The notes below the pieces were generated by a model. The model ran no database searches. It worked only from the letters and a program-made list of their open reading frames with translations, and was not told the origin of the DNA. From the NCBI GenBank assembly GCA_002104935.1, contig MCGT01000021.1, forward strand, positions 62,001-126,000: a DNA stretch of 64,000 bases, written 5' to 3'. This DNA is from Hesseltinella vesiculosa (taxonomy: Eukaryota; Mucoromycota; Mucoromycetes; Mucorales; Cunninghamellaceae). Both the position numbers and the translations under genes were made by a program. Positions within the stretch are counted from its first letter, which is position 1; every line of letters starts with the position of its first letter. Shown piece by piece: positions 46,291-57,891 of this stretch.

Positions 46291-46655
46291 TTGATGTCGC
46301 ATTGTCTGACATTGGGTTGCCGCCCGGAGTTTTAAATATCCGGGTAAGGTTAGTATGCAGGATTAGGTCAGCGGATATGGCAGGTGGTTTTTCAGCTCTT
46401 ATTAGGCAACTTGATATGACAATTGGAGTGCACAAAGTTAGACAATTCAAGGAAAGAAGAGAAAGGAAAAATCCGCAGCAGGATGAAGACAGAGGTACGA
46501 GCTACACAAACATAAAGACGAAATGGCTCATGTTTTCTGGAAAAAGGAGGCTAGTGGCAAACTTGTTGGCCACGAAGCACGTCCCAAACGAGAACTGACA
46601 AAGCTAAAACTTGGCGTCACCACGTGGCAGTACGCTCTCAAGCACGGCCATTGAA
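46291..46655 (+). pseudogene. Decayed, internally deleted copy of the 45.2-kb unit
   Basis: It aligns with 45172 onward: TTGATGTCGCAT, TCTGA, ATTG-GTTGCCGCC, GGGTAAG, then GGATTAGGTCAG, and again ATGACAATTG, TCAAG/GAAAGAAGAGAAAGG, and the block ending AAACTTGGCGTCACCACG (45.77 kb: GCTTGGCGGCACCACC). The first ATG has become TTG, and about 200 bp of the central coding region (CxxC part) are missing. The remaining ORF of 98 codons is a relic. Confidence 0.7.
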
Positions 46656-46870
46656 TGGAAATCGGCCTTTTTCAGCGAAAGGTTGCATTCACTTCTCATA
46701 AAGTTATGAACAGTGCTACGTGAAACTTTGAGATTATCGAATCGCTTCAATAAATGCTCGGTGACCTCAATAACAGTAGCAGAGGGCTTGTCATCAATAA
46801 AGTCAATGAGAGTCAAATTATGTTCGAAAGCTACGATCTAAGGACGACGACAGCCCAGAAACGGCAGACG
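46604..46870 (-). pseudogene. Tc1/mariner transposase N-terminal helix-turn-helix fragment
   Basis: The minus-strand frame reads TLIDFIDDKPSATVIEVTEH, LLKRFDNLKVSRSTVHNFMR, CNLSLKKADFHS, a recognisable Tc1-type HTH with the VSxSTVHNFMRxxCNLSLKKA block. The frame is broken upstream and the DDE domain is absent. It abuts the decayed copy of the 45.2-kb unit. It could be the missing half of the family seen at 29.7 kb. Confidence 0.72.
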
Positions 46871-47081
46871 AACGTAAGATCTGAAAACTGCCACCTACAA
46901 TTTCTAACAAACATTCCACCCTCAAACATTCTTTTATGCTTTCCAATTTGAAGTTTAAGTTTTTCAGTTTATGTGCGGTGAGAACTCACCCCGCAACAAA
47001 GGCATGATTGACGTTGGGCTGAAACTTGGTAAGTTTTCTTTTATATTTTGTATACTTGGCCTGGCACCCTTTTCTCCTCAC
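46871..47081. other. Short spacer downstream of the RING gene
   Basis: No gene is supported. A frame at 46971 (MCGENSPRNKGMIDVGLKL) ends in a possible GGTAAG donor but nothing joins to it. Confidence 0.4.
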
Positions 47082-48756
47082 CTAGCTATTGCTATAATCT
47101 TTCTCTGCTTTAGCAGCAGCAACGTTGGAGATACAGGAGTCTTGAGGTGGAGTCCGGGTATCTTGAATGCAAGAGGACGACGATGTTGAGAATGACGGGT
47201 GGGCAGAGTCCATGGCTTGGCTGTGCAGTGATGCATTGCCAGTTGAGGGGCGCGTTTCAGACGTTATATCAGTCTGGTAAGGGTGCTCATCTGCAGCATG
47301 CGTTCCAGAAGACGTTGGGTCAGAGTGATAAGATTCGCCAGTGCGAGCAGCGGACGTCTCCGGGCCAGCCGGATCAGGTGGACCCATGTCATTATTAGAA
47401 TTGCTAGAATCACGTAGCTCTTCAGGCATACAATCGAATTTGCAAATGGGGCAAAGTGTTGATTTCCGTAGCAGCCATGGGTCTAGAAAGAGTTTTGCGA
47501 TTGAGTTTCTAACGTTTTTTTTTGTTCATTATTAACTTTTGCACCCTTACCGATACAAGATACACAGAAACCATGACCACAAGGCAGTACACGAGTCTGA
47601 GATTGATCGTCGTAATCATCAAGGCAAATGGGACAGCTAGCATTCTTAACAATGCTGGTGCTATATCGCTGGATAGGATACCCATTTAGGATTTGTTCAG
47701 GGAGCGGCTTCTTTTTTCTCCGTTGCAGAATAATGGCGTTGCGCTCTTCGAGCATGGCATTGTACTCCATTTGATCACGTCGATGGCGAATACGGTACCA
47801 CCGGTAAAACAACAACAAGGCTGCAACAGCTGTCCAAAAAAAAAAGATAACACCAATCAAAACCTTGATTGCTTATCCTTTACCCAAATTTGAGCAAAGA
47901 GGATTACCTAGTAAAAAAATAGCAGCCAGAGCGATGACCCATGAGAGATAAACAGATGATTGGCTAGAGGACGGGGTGGCTCCAAGTGCAATAACTCCAT
48001 AGACATAATATATATTGCTGTATGCCTTGATGCTGCTGGTACTGGTATAGATAAGCGTCCGGAGCCATTGGCCGTAGTCGTTGGGAATAAAAAAGACACT
48101 CATATTGCTTACAAATCCATTTGAGGGTAGATCGTTGTCAGACATGAAGCTGATGTTGTAGTTGTTTGGAAGTAAACTATTGTAGCTGGGGACTGGTGGC
48201 ACAGTGTTGGAATCTGAGAGCGAGTACGTTGTCTGTGGGGTAGTATTGTTGTCGTAGAGAAGGATAGAAATCACACGAAGTTCGTAGGCAGACGACATGT
48301 TAGCTATGGTGTTAGATTTCTGGGTCCAAGTGCATCCACCTCGTTGAACAAGTGCTAGCTTATTAAGCTGGCCAAAAGATGTAATGTTCATAGCAGTGCT
48401 GTATTCCCCATTGTTGATGCTGCTAACAGGCACAGATGCATTGCAGGCATCAGCGAAATCAAAGATAGGCAGCTATTAAGAGGTCGGCGAGTGCCCTTAA
48501 TAAAGGTAAAATAATTGCATTTTAACTTTACCCCAATCAGATTGTCACTATTTAGCAGCAGATTCAAAACAGCTTGTGCATTATAGGCCGTCTGGAAGTA
48601 CTGAGATTGCGCCAAAAGCATGTTAGATGCTGATCCTCTAGACGAAGTGTTTGAAAAAGTAACATTGACTTCACCAAATGAAGGATTTGACAAACTTTGC
48701 GACAGAACGGTGGACAAAAACACCAGCCAACAGTACACACACTGATATGGCCGCAT
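47082..48756 (-). CDS. PA-TM-RING type E3 ubiquitin ligase (RNF13/Tul1-like endomembrane)
   Basis: Four minus-strand exons close to 489 residues: 48756-48532, 48472-47908, 47829-47551, 47482-47082. A signal peptide (MRPYQCVYCWLVFLSTVLSQ) leads to a protease-associated luminal domain (DNLIGLPIFDFADAC, KLALVQRGGCTWTQKSNTI), one transmembrane span created across the exon 2/3 junction, then a cytosolic RING: CPICLDDYDDQ, VLPCGHGFCVSCI, DPWLLRKSTLCPICK. The fifth metal ligand is Cys (GHGFC) rather than the His of the usual RING-H2 in this family. The C-terminal tail is disordered and Ser/Pro-rich. Family members sort or degrade vacuolar/endosomal membrane proteins. The ATG at MRPYQ was chosen because no upstream in-frame ATG exists. 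Confidence 0.9.
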
Positions 48757-50427
48757 GAGTTTGTGTTGAAGGATGAGAGAGGTCAAAAATCTAATCACAT
48801 GCGGGAAAACAAATTAAAAAAAAAGCCTTGCTCTTTCCCACGCCCAGCCCCAGAGCTTTTACTGCGTTCCTGGTAGTGTAAAGTCAGGGAGGCTAGAACA
48901 TAGGCGATGTCCTGGCAAATACTCTATGGACGTGATAGCCATGCCTTTACAAAGAATGAACACAAATAGAAATCTTGTCAGTCTCTGCTGGGTCTGTTAC
49001 GCACGGTAATCGCTGGTAGTAAACCTCCTGTTCTGCTTCCAAAGCAACGTGTGTTTTTTACCTTGTTCGTCACTCATGTAGTGACATGTAGCAATATCGT
49101 ATTAGGACATTAGACCGAGATAGGGCTTGGTGCAGTTTTCGAAATAGGGATACGAATATTACTCAGGGCTTGAAACTGTCCAGTAAAACAACAAAATGTA
49201 TTTTTCTCTATCTGGAATTCTTACGCAAAAAGAGAGCCTTTCCTTACTGCTGCTTTATGTACACCGGATTTCATTTGCCAGACTTCTCGCATTTCCCTCC
49301 GCTATTTGAGAGAGTTGCACTTTTTTAACCAAGGCCATTTCTCGCCATTTTGTACTGGTAGCAATTTTCTGGTGGTCCCCCAAGGAAAATGGTACGAATT
49401 AAGACTTGGAGATCTTTCTGGACATTTTGGCAATCTTGGAGATACACAAGCTCCCTTTGTCTTGAGTCTCTCATGGACTGTTCTAGTTGATGGACAGTCT
49501 CTCCATTTGTAGGTAATCTGGGTTGGAGATGACGATAGCGCATTGTAGATATGAGCAATCACGCAACATCCTACGCTGTACATCGTATTCAGTATCATTC
49601 GTATACTTTGTGTGAAGTTGAACACATCCAGTTCCCTTTATCACTTAGCAATATTCGCCTGTTCATCGCCCAGTTGAACAAAAAGGTAACCAATACCATT
49701 GCTGCTCTTAATCATGTTGTTGACAGTGGCTGCCATGACCACGAACATCAACCGCCAACTCTTGATGATCACATGTTACAGAAAACAATGGGCGGAGAGT
49801 CATCGCGGAAGTGGAAATCGTAAACTGCGTTTGGCCGACTCTTGCTTGTGGCCAATAATACCCTCTTTCGTGCAAACAATTAGGCTTGCACGAATCACAT
49901 TAATATTTTCAGTGATGAATGGCGTTCATGATAAATTATTTAGTAGGCAAACGATAGCGAATTCATAGACAAAATAAATTTCATTGTGTGCAAACCAGGT
50001 CTGATTTACCCCGTGAACCAGCCTCTCCACCCGTGCAAACCTGTTCCCTGATCTCCGATTCCCACTGCTTATTTTAAAAAAATTAAAACGCAGAATGTCT
50101 TTTGTAGCCGTTTGGTTTTGTCTAGTACCACAACATCTCCCCTCCTACCAGATTTTGGCTGGCGCCGCATGTATATATATGAATTCAGGTCACCAGGAAG
50201 CAGCAGCAGAGGTGGGAGCTTGATCATAAACAGTGTATATCATATACAGGTGCCATGGAAATTTTATCGAGGATTGGCGGAGAGTCAATTATTGGCTCAC
50301 ATCCTGGCTCCCTTTGCTTTCACCAAAAATGGCAGGGTGCCCTCAGGGATTTTGAAAAATCGAAAAACTTAATATATACCTTTTGAAATAATGGATCCAA
50401 TTCATATTTTGTGTAGATGCAGATACT

Positions 50428-50545
50428 GATAAAATCTAACGACGGTGAAAAAATCACGCCGATTGAGCATGGTTGCCCAGCCAAAGTTTGAAGAGTCATG
50501 ATTTACAATCTCCGATAGCCCAGCTAAAAAAACGAGAAAAACAAC
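50428..50545 (+). repeat. Dispersed repeat family C, fragment
   Basis: It contains AAAAAATCACGCCGATTG, GGTTGCCCAGCCAAAGTTTG and the block AGCCCAGCTAAAAAAACGAG, matching the centre of the copies at 44.2 and 61.6 kb. More decayed than either. Confidence 0.55.
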
Positions 50546-51210
50546 AGAAAAGCGTGTTACAGCCGAAATCGACATCCACGGATCGGACCCAAACTTAGCA
50601 TACAGGTAGTAAATGATGAAGTATGACTAGGGTAAATATCTCGGCCTTGACAGATGATTTGATGACGGTCTAGAGTAGACGGCTTGGTGGAGTGGCAACT
50701 CCAGGAATCGAACGCAGTGTAGGGCATCTTGGGGAATCGAACACAGTGGAATGGCCTCCCTAGGAATCAATGCAGATGTTGACACAGGCCGCGGCTCTTC
50801 GTTGCTGGCCCTTCTTTGCTTCAAACCGGGATTTGGATGCGTGTCTTCCATAAAAGGTCATTGTGGTGGTCAGGTGGCGGAGCTTGTACGAGACGGCTTG
50901 ACGAAATTCAACGGCATCGCTTGTGGTCGTCGTTGGAGTTTCTGATTCAATCATCGCCATGGTTGCCATAGTGCGGTCAGGGCAAGGTAAGAGCCCATTG
51001 TTCTTCCTGTGGTCCAGACCCTTCTGTAGCACGGTTTCTTTGGTCAGCGTCTTGTATTCCTTGGCAGACACTCTGCGTATGGAGTGTGGCTCCGATACAG
51101 ATCCAAAGGACATGGTGACGACGACTTGGCGACCCGGGTCTGTGACCGACAACACATATTAGTGCATGAGGTAAGCTGTATTGGCAACGCCTTGCGCGTA
51201 CAGTAGAGGT

Positions 51211-51293
51211 GGTTTTGTCATCCTGACAAAATAAGCTGCGCCAAATTTGTCTTGGCTTATGCTGTACCGGTACTGTACCGGTACCGGTGCCGT
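51211..51293. repeat. Perfect short hairpin, Tc1-end fragment and GTACCGGTAC palindromes
   Basis: TTTTGTCA-TCC-TGACAAAA is a perfect 8-bp stem with a 3-nt loop. Then GCGCCAAATTTGTCTTGGCT (about 51239-51258) matches the inner edge of the Tc1-type terminal repeat. Next comes GTACCGGTACTGTACCGGTA, made of overlapping 10-bp palindromes. Confidence 0.6.
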
Positions 51294-51601
51294 GGCAATG
51301 TCAAGGCAGTGGCCATGGGCCGTGGTGGTTCAGTAAACGAACGTTCCAACTTTTTTTTTTTTTAAAAAAGAAAAAAGAAGAAGAAGCTTTGCGTGCACTG
51401 GAGATTTGGTTAGTGAGGTTGGTTTGCATGGGTGGAGAGGGCACAGGATTTGCTTTTGCGTGCAATGGGTGAAAATCTACTTCGGTTGAGCGGAAATAGG
51501 CTTTCTGGTGAAGGGTCATCGGGGAGTCGGTGACTCATTTTTTCTTTTTTTCTTCTTCTCTTTGTGCACAAAGAACACCTAACCACAGTTATCTAGTAAC
51601 A

Positions 51602-53359
51602 ATGTCGCTAGAATTACGCCCTACACTTGAAGAAGTACGAGAATTGCTTGCTGAAGATAAGGGCAATACAATCCCTATCTATGCTGAATTGGATGCCGAT
51701 TTTTTGACGCCTGTATCGGCTTACCTCAAGGTTGCTGATCGCTGTGATTACTCCTTTCTTTTTGAATCAGTAGCTGGTGGCGAAACCATTGGCCGCTATT
51801 CCTTCATTGGGGCCGGTAAACACTCATTATAGCAACTGCTTCCTGGGTCATCTTACATTAATCTACGGGCTTTTTTTTTTTTTTTTGCGAAGATCCTTAC
51901 AAATTGTTGAAGGTGGGTCCTAACCAAGAAATCAAAGGCGACCCTTTGACAGCTGTTGAAAATGAACTCAAGTCAGTACGCTACGTTAAATTACCTGATC
52001 TACCTAGTTTCACAGGTAAACAGAAAAAAGGAATGGGCCTCATCTTTTGTGGTAGTGCCACTCACGCACACCCTTTTTGTCCATGTAGGGGGTGCGGTGG
52101 GGTACATTGGATTTGAATGTTTTGAATACTTTGAGCCCAGTGTGGCCAGCGACCTCGACGACCCTCTTGGCATTCCTGACGCTGTGTTTATGCTGTGCGA
52201 CACATTGGTGATATTCGATCGCGTGCGTCAACTGATCAAAGTGGTATCCCATTTTCGTTCGGATGCCAAAGACCCAGAGGCAATTGAACGTGAATACAGC
52301 CGTGCAACCGGCGAAATTGAAACGACGGTGCTTTTACTCAACCAAGAACACACGCCTCAAGTGCCTCAAGGGCCCATCGAATTGAACCGAGAACACGTGT
52401 CTAACGTTGGCAAGCAAGGCTACAAAGATTTTGTGTCCAAGCTCAAGCACCACATCAAGGAAGGTGACATCTTCCAAACTGTTCCATCACAACGGCTTGC
52501 GCGACCTACTTCATTGCACCCTTTCAATGTCTATCGTCACTTGCGCTCGCTCAACCCTTCGCCCTATATGTTCTATGTCAATCTAAAGGATTTTACTATC
52601 GTCGGTGCTTCTCCAGAAATGCTTACCAAGGTGCAAGACCGCATTGTCCATACCCACCCCATCGCGGGCACGAGAAAACGTGGCAAGAACATGGACGAGG
52701 ACAAAGCGTTGGCGGATGATCTACTGGCCGATCCCAAGGAACGGGCTGAACATGTTATGCTGGTTGATCTTGGCCGGAACGACTGTAATCGTGTATGCGA
52801 TCCCCTGACTGTAAAAGTTGATAAGCTGATGGAAATCGAATACTACTCCCATGTCATGCATATTGTGTCAAATGTGTCGGGCGTGCTCCGTGCTGAAAAA
52901 TCCTCCTTTGACGCCTTTAGAGCCATCTTCCCTGCCGGTACTGTTTCTGGTGCTCCAAAGATCAAGGCTGTTGAGTTAATCCGCAGTCTGGAAAAAGAAA
53001 AGCGCGGCATATATGCTGGGTAAACCAAACGAGCGCGTAAAGTGATACGAAGGCTAATGTATTCCTTCCTAGTGCTGTGGGCCATTTCGATTACTCTGGT
53101 GATTTGGATACCTGTATTGCTATCCGGACCATGTTATTTAAGGATGGAATTGCCTATCTACAAGGTAAAAAAAATGAGTGATAGCTGCTCTTTTTTTCTT
53201 ATCTTACTCATTGTTTTCAATCAAACAGCTGGAGGAGGAATTGTGCATGACTCGGTAGAAGAGGACGAATATCAGGAAACCATGAACAAAATGGGTTCCA
53301 ACTTGGCCACTATCGAACAATGTGAAAAGAAAATATATGCTCAGCAACAGAATCCATGA
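51602..53359 (+). CDS. TRP2: Anthranilate synthase component I
   Basis: Five exons close to 496 residues: 51602-51815, 51893-52015, 52089-53019, 53073-53164, 53229-53359. The N-terminus has the tryptophan feedback site region ([14 protein letters not shown] and [20 protein letters not shown]). The chorismate-binding domain has [80 protein letters not shown] and AGGGIVHDS. With the glutamine amidotransferase subunit (fungal TRP3/TRP1) it turns chorismate into anthranilate, the branch from the shikimate pathway served by ARO1 at the other end of the window. Intron 1 has a long poly-T before its acceptor. Confidence 0.97.
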
Positions 53360-53560
53360 ACGTAATTTTCCCTTGTAGCAATAAACGAACATCGAGTTTA
53401 CAGAACAAACACGACCCTCAGGAAAGGTTTGACGAACCTGTTCCACAAAATTTAAAAAGGGTGAAAACTCAGTCGACTTTTTTTTTTTTTTTTGCAGTAA
53501 ACCTCGTGCTTTCTCTGCCTTTTTATTTCTTTTCCTTTTCCATTGCTACTTTTTCTTGTC

Positions 53561-56500
53561 ATGACTTCTGTGCCAGAGATTATATGCCGTGTACGTGCAA
53601 TATACCCATTTGTCTCAAATGAGCGTGCTTCGCTCTCCTTTCAACCTGATGACGAAATTGATGTTTTGACACAGTTGGAATCTGGCTGGTGGGATGGCTG
53701 GTAAAGATAAAAAACAATTGGCTCAAAAACTTTTTTTATTTCCAGGGACAACGCAGCTAATTCTCTTTGTATATATCTCTTCTAGGTGCAATGGTAGAAG
53801 AGGCTGGTTCCCTTGCAATTATGTACAGGTGATACAAGAAGGAGCTTTGGATCAAGTAGAAGATTTGGAATTGGTGGAAGAAGAGATTCTCTTTCAAGCA
53901 CGTCAGCCACAACAACAGCCACAGCAACAGCAGCCTATTCATCAACGTCAGCAACAGAGAGTTCCATCAAGGCAACAACAGGAGAGGTATCGACAATCCC
54001 TTGCAAGCCAATCTTCACAACCTTTTAGCCGCTCTGAAACGTCTCCTCCACAACAAATGGATCATCGTTTATCCTTCTTGGCCTATCCACAGCAGCAGGA
54101 GGACGACTGGCGGACCACCACAACTACCAATTCGTCCCACTCCTCTTCTTATTATCACCAGCGCCTCCAGCAGCAACAGAATTTAATGCAGCAGCAGTTG
54201 TTTAATGACGATTTATCCGATGCCAGCCAAGACGAACAACTGCCCAAAGGTTGGTCATTGATCGTCACCGACGACGGAAGATCTTCCTACTACTACAACC
54301 ATTTGACAGGTGGCATGCGATTCAAGCACCCAAACCTAGAGGACGACTCTGATCAAGAAGAATACGATTCGGATGAGCCTTCATACCACCAGCCCCCTCC
54401 ACCCAGACCACCATTGCCGTTTGAAGAACGTCGTATCATCAACGCAGACGACCTTCGCCGGTTTTCGATTGCCTCGAGTGACGAAGAGACAGCTCCTGCA
54501 GAAATGGAAGGGGGTTTTAATGTTCCCAGCCCAATTGCCGACCAATCGCATGATGATGAAAATGCTGTCCAAAAGGTAAGGTGAATGTGAGAGTGCTCGT
54601 CTCTTAATTCCTCTATCTCTCAGGTACTTGCTGCGTGGGTACAACGGGAAACACCGCAAGGAAGACCCTATTTTTGCAATTTGATAACCCAAGATACAAC
54701 ATGGGACAAGTCTGATATCGATCCTTTGACTGGCCGCTTAATATCAGCTCGAAAACCTAATGACGAAGCAAGCCAGCATTCTAATGGCCGTGAAACTCCA
54801 TCAACACCAACCCCAATGGCCAATCAGCTGACGAGTGAATTAGTGAATAGCGATGATAATGCTAGCTCAGTTTCCTCAGAGCCTATCGATACATTATCTT
54901 GGGCAAGCTTGTCGTCGGACATTGCCACTGCCATTCATCAGTTGAATGGCGTTGCTCAACAAGGTCATCGTGATAAGCTGCTGGAATGTACCTCCGCCGT
55001 GGTTGAAACCATCCGACTCATGCTTTATGCCAGTGGGTCCATGGAAAAAGATGCTTCACAATTGCAAGATCCAGCTCTTCGCGAACCTCGTCGTGCCATC
55101 ATGTCCTCCCTTTCAAAGCTAGTATTATCGTCCAAAATGGCAACCGAGTCAAGTGGGGCCCAGTCACCAGAGGCCATTGTCAAGGTCCTACGAGATGCTG
55201 GTGATGTCTTATCAGCAGTGCGCAATTTTGTCACCACGTGTCAACAATGCCAGGTGCGAATCGTCTCTGTATCACCTCATTTGATTGATGATCCTTCACC
55301 CGCACTTTTGAAAAAGGATCATCATCATGAACTTGCCAGTAAATCCAACAGCGGCGATGCCAGCTTGACGCTGCAAAAGGCAAAATATCCTTTGAACCAA
55401 GACTTGGTCGTCAGCTTGCGCACCCATGCCAACCAAATATATGGCTCTACCGATGCCCTTTCGACGTCCGTGGCCTTTTTATTGACTTTATACCGACCCT
55501 CTTTGGAACGACAGGAACCTTCACCGCCTCCTGAAGCAGACCTCCTCGACCCTGCTTATATGCTCTCCCCTACACCATCCCCGTCCCACTATGAAGATAC
55601 AGAAGAGGAAAATAACGCCAAGGCCAATGTGATCCACCTATTCCGCAGCCTTTCTGGTCACCTCAGCCAAGTCCTTAGCATCCTCGAAGACATAGATATA
55701 CCAGCCATGGATCTTATTGAACGTCAAATACCATCACTGGTTTCTTTCCGCACTGACAAGCAGGCACTGTATAACGGTGTTGGTCGACTCTTCGGCAAGG
55801 TGCAGCAATTAACTGACCAGCAGAATGAGCGTCAGCATGCTGTTCAACAAATCGACCAAGCTGTTGAAAACGTGGAGCGTGCGATGGAATCTATTTTGGC
55901 CGATGTGGGTGAAATGGTCCTACAGCGCCATGCCTGGCTAATTCGACAAGGCGAAACTGGTAAAGCAGTAAGCGACGACAGTACCATTGCCTCGACGCTT
56001 TGTGAAGACTCTGAAACCCAACATGGCCCCTTGTCTTTCCATGTCGGGGTGCAGCAGGATGAAACGAATGCAAGTCTGATCGATCGTCGTGGCACCCTGG
56101 CCTCGTTAGGCAAGCACCGACAACCGAAGCCTTCACCTGAAGACAGATCCGCAGCCGACTGGTTCTTAGGACCCGACTACAAACCCGAGGAGCTTCTATT
56201 TAGTGCTGATGGCAATGTGAAAGGTGGCACTCTAGCTGCCCTGGTCGAGCGTCTCACCATGCACGATAGTTTTGGTATAGTTTTTATTTTTTGTAACTGA
56301 AATGAGGCCACTCATTCCCTCTTTTTTTTTTTTTTTTTTCGTTCAATTTGTTTGTACCACCAGACACAAGTTACATCGCCACGTTTTTATTGACATACCG
56401 ATCTTATTGTGGCACCGAAGAATTCATATCCTTGTTACAAGATCGATACAATTTACAGCCCCCTGATGGCCTGACGCCTGAACAATTGGAGGTTTGGACC

Positions 56501-57700
56501 GAAACCAAACAGAAGCTTGTTCGTCTTCGGTAAGCTCACTACAATTTGCCATTCCTACTCAAGAACGACAATTTATGACGGGGGCATAATTTTCTCAACC
56601 TCTTTGGTTTTAATTTGCATTCTAGCGTGTTTAATGTCCTGAAAAACTGGCTGGAGAACTACTATGACGAAGAGGATGAGTTTATTCTCGGTCGCCTGGA
56701 ATTCTTTACCAACACTGTGATTCGAGATGCCTCTCCCTTCTCAGCAGACCAGCTGAACCGTTTGATACGCAAACGCAAGGAAGCAGATAGCAATCAAGCC
56801 GGTCTCAAGAAAATGGTAGCCAAGCCCTTCACCGCCCCTCTACCCATTCTGCCAAAGAACATCATGGATATCAAACTCTTGGAAACAGACCCATTGGAAA
56901 TGGCTCGCCAGCTCAGCCTCTTGGATTTCAAAATGTACCACGTCATTCGCCCCATCGAATGCCTCAACAAGGCATGGTCCCGAGATATTGTAAAGGGCGG
57001 TGCTCCTGTTGCTATCAATGTTATTCAGTCCATTGATTATTGTAACCGCTTGACTTCATGGGTCACGGACTCAATTTTATCTCCTGAAGAAGCCAAAAAA
57101 CGCGTGGTTCTGATCAAGTATTGGGCTCAAGTAGCAGAGGTTTGTTAATTTTCGAATGAAAAAAAAAAAAAAAAGATAGACTCATCGTTGGTTTTCCTTA
57201 CTATTTTTTTTTAGAAATGCCGCAACATGAATAATTACAACACATGCATGGCGATCATATCTGCCTTTGATAACAGTGCCATTGGCCGACTGCGAAAAAC
57301 ATGGGAGCTAGTCGGTGGTCGTACCAGCCAAGTGCTGGCCCAAATTCGCAAGCTAATGGGCGCGAATCGCAATTTTACTGAATACCGAGAAATGATCCAT
57401 TCTGTTAATCCACCTTGCATCCCTTTTCTTGGCATTTACTTGCAAGACCTGACATTTATTGAAGACGGCAACCACGATTTTTTGCGCCAATCCGATAATC
57501 TGATCAACTTTGCTAAACGACAAAAATGCGCTGAGGTGATCCAAGAAATCAAGCAATTCCAGTCCCCTCCTTACACCTTTCATGAGGTGCCTCAGCTGCA
57601 AGACTTTATAAAGTCCCACCTGAATGCTAACCATGATGTGGAGTCCCTCTATGAACGCTCCTTATTATTAGAGCCACGCGAAGCCATCAACCCAACTTAA
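53561..57700 (+). CDS. CDC25: Ras guanine-nucleotide exchange factor with SH3 and two WW domains (CDC25 family)
   Basis: Six exons close to 1248 residues: 53561-53700, 53786-54575, 54624-56274, 56364-56529, 56626-57139, 57215-57700. Domains in order: SH3 at about residues 8-62 (AIYPFVSNERASLSFQPDDE, WWDGWCNGRRGWFPCNYVQ, split by intron 1); a Gln/Ser-rich linker; WW 1 (LPKGWSLIVTDDGRSSYYYN); WW 2 (AAWVQRETPQGRPYFCNLIT); a long helical region; RasGEF N (TSYIATFLLTYRSYC); and the catalytic CDC25 domain with RQLSLLDFKMYHVIRPIE and the helical-hairpin and FLGIYLQDLTFIEDGN segments. It loads GTP on Ras at the plasma membrane. The SH3 layout is as in yeast Cdc25; WW domains in such a protein are uncommon. 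Confidence 0.93.
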
Positions 57701-57891
57701 CATTTTAGATTAAATAAAACTTCACTGCAATACCACAATTGAAGCGGGAAGCATCTTTGAAGCAGACACACACGCTCATAATCCGATTAAAATGAAGGAT
57801 TCTGCGAATTCTATGAGGCAGACAAGACCTAGGCCGTGATACTTTTTCTTTATTGTTCGAGGGAGTCATATCTTGAAGATCTTAGCCCCTT

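Larger units (their letters stand above)
48757..51601. other. Repeat-bearing spacer of 2.8 kb between the RING ligase and TRP2
   Basis: No gene is supported with confidence. Contents in order: the RING-gene promoter; an ORF (49551-49823, MSNHATSYAVHRIQYHSYTL) of about 90 codons with protein-like composition but no recognised family; a family C repeat fragment (about 50428-50545); a stretch with paired GGAATCGAACxCAGTG (about 50700-50750); a perfect hairpin and palindromic GTACCGGTAC units with a Tc1-end fragment (51211-51293); and T/A-rich tracts before TRP2. Confidence 0.5.

Noticed and set aside
50690..50760. Paired GGAATCGAAC strings resembling tRNA T-arm/B-box sequence
   Set aside because: Flanking bases cannot form the T stem or an acceptor stem in either orientation; no cloverleaf can be drawn.
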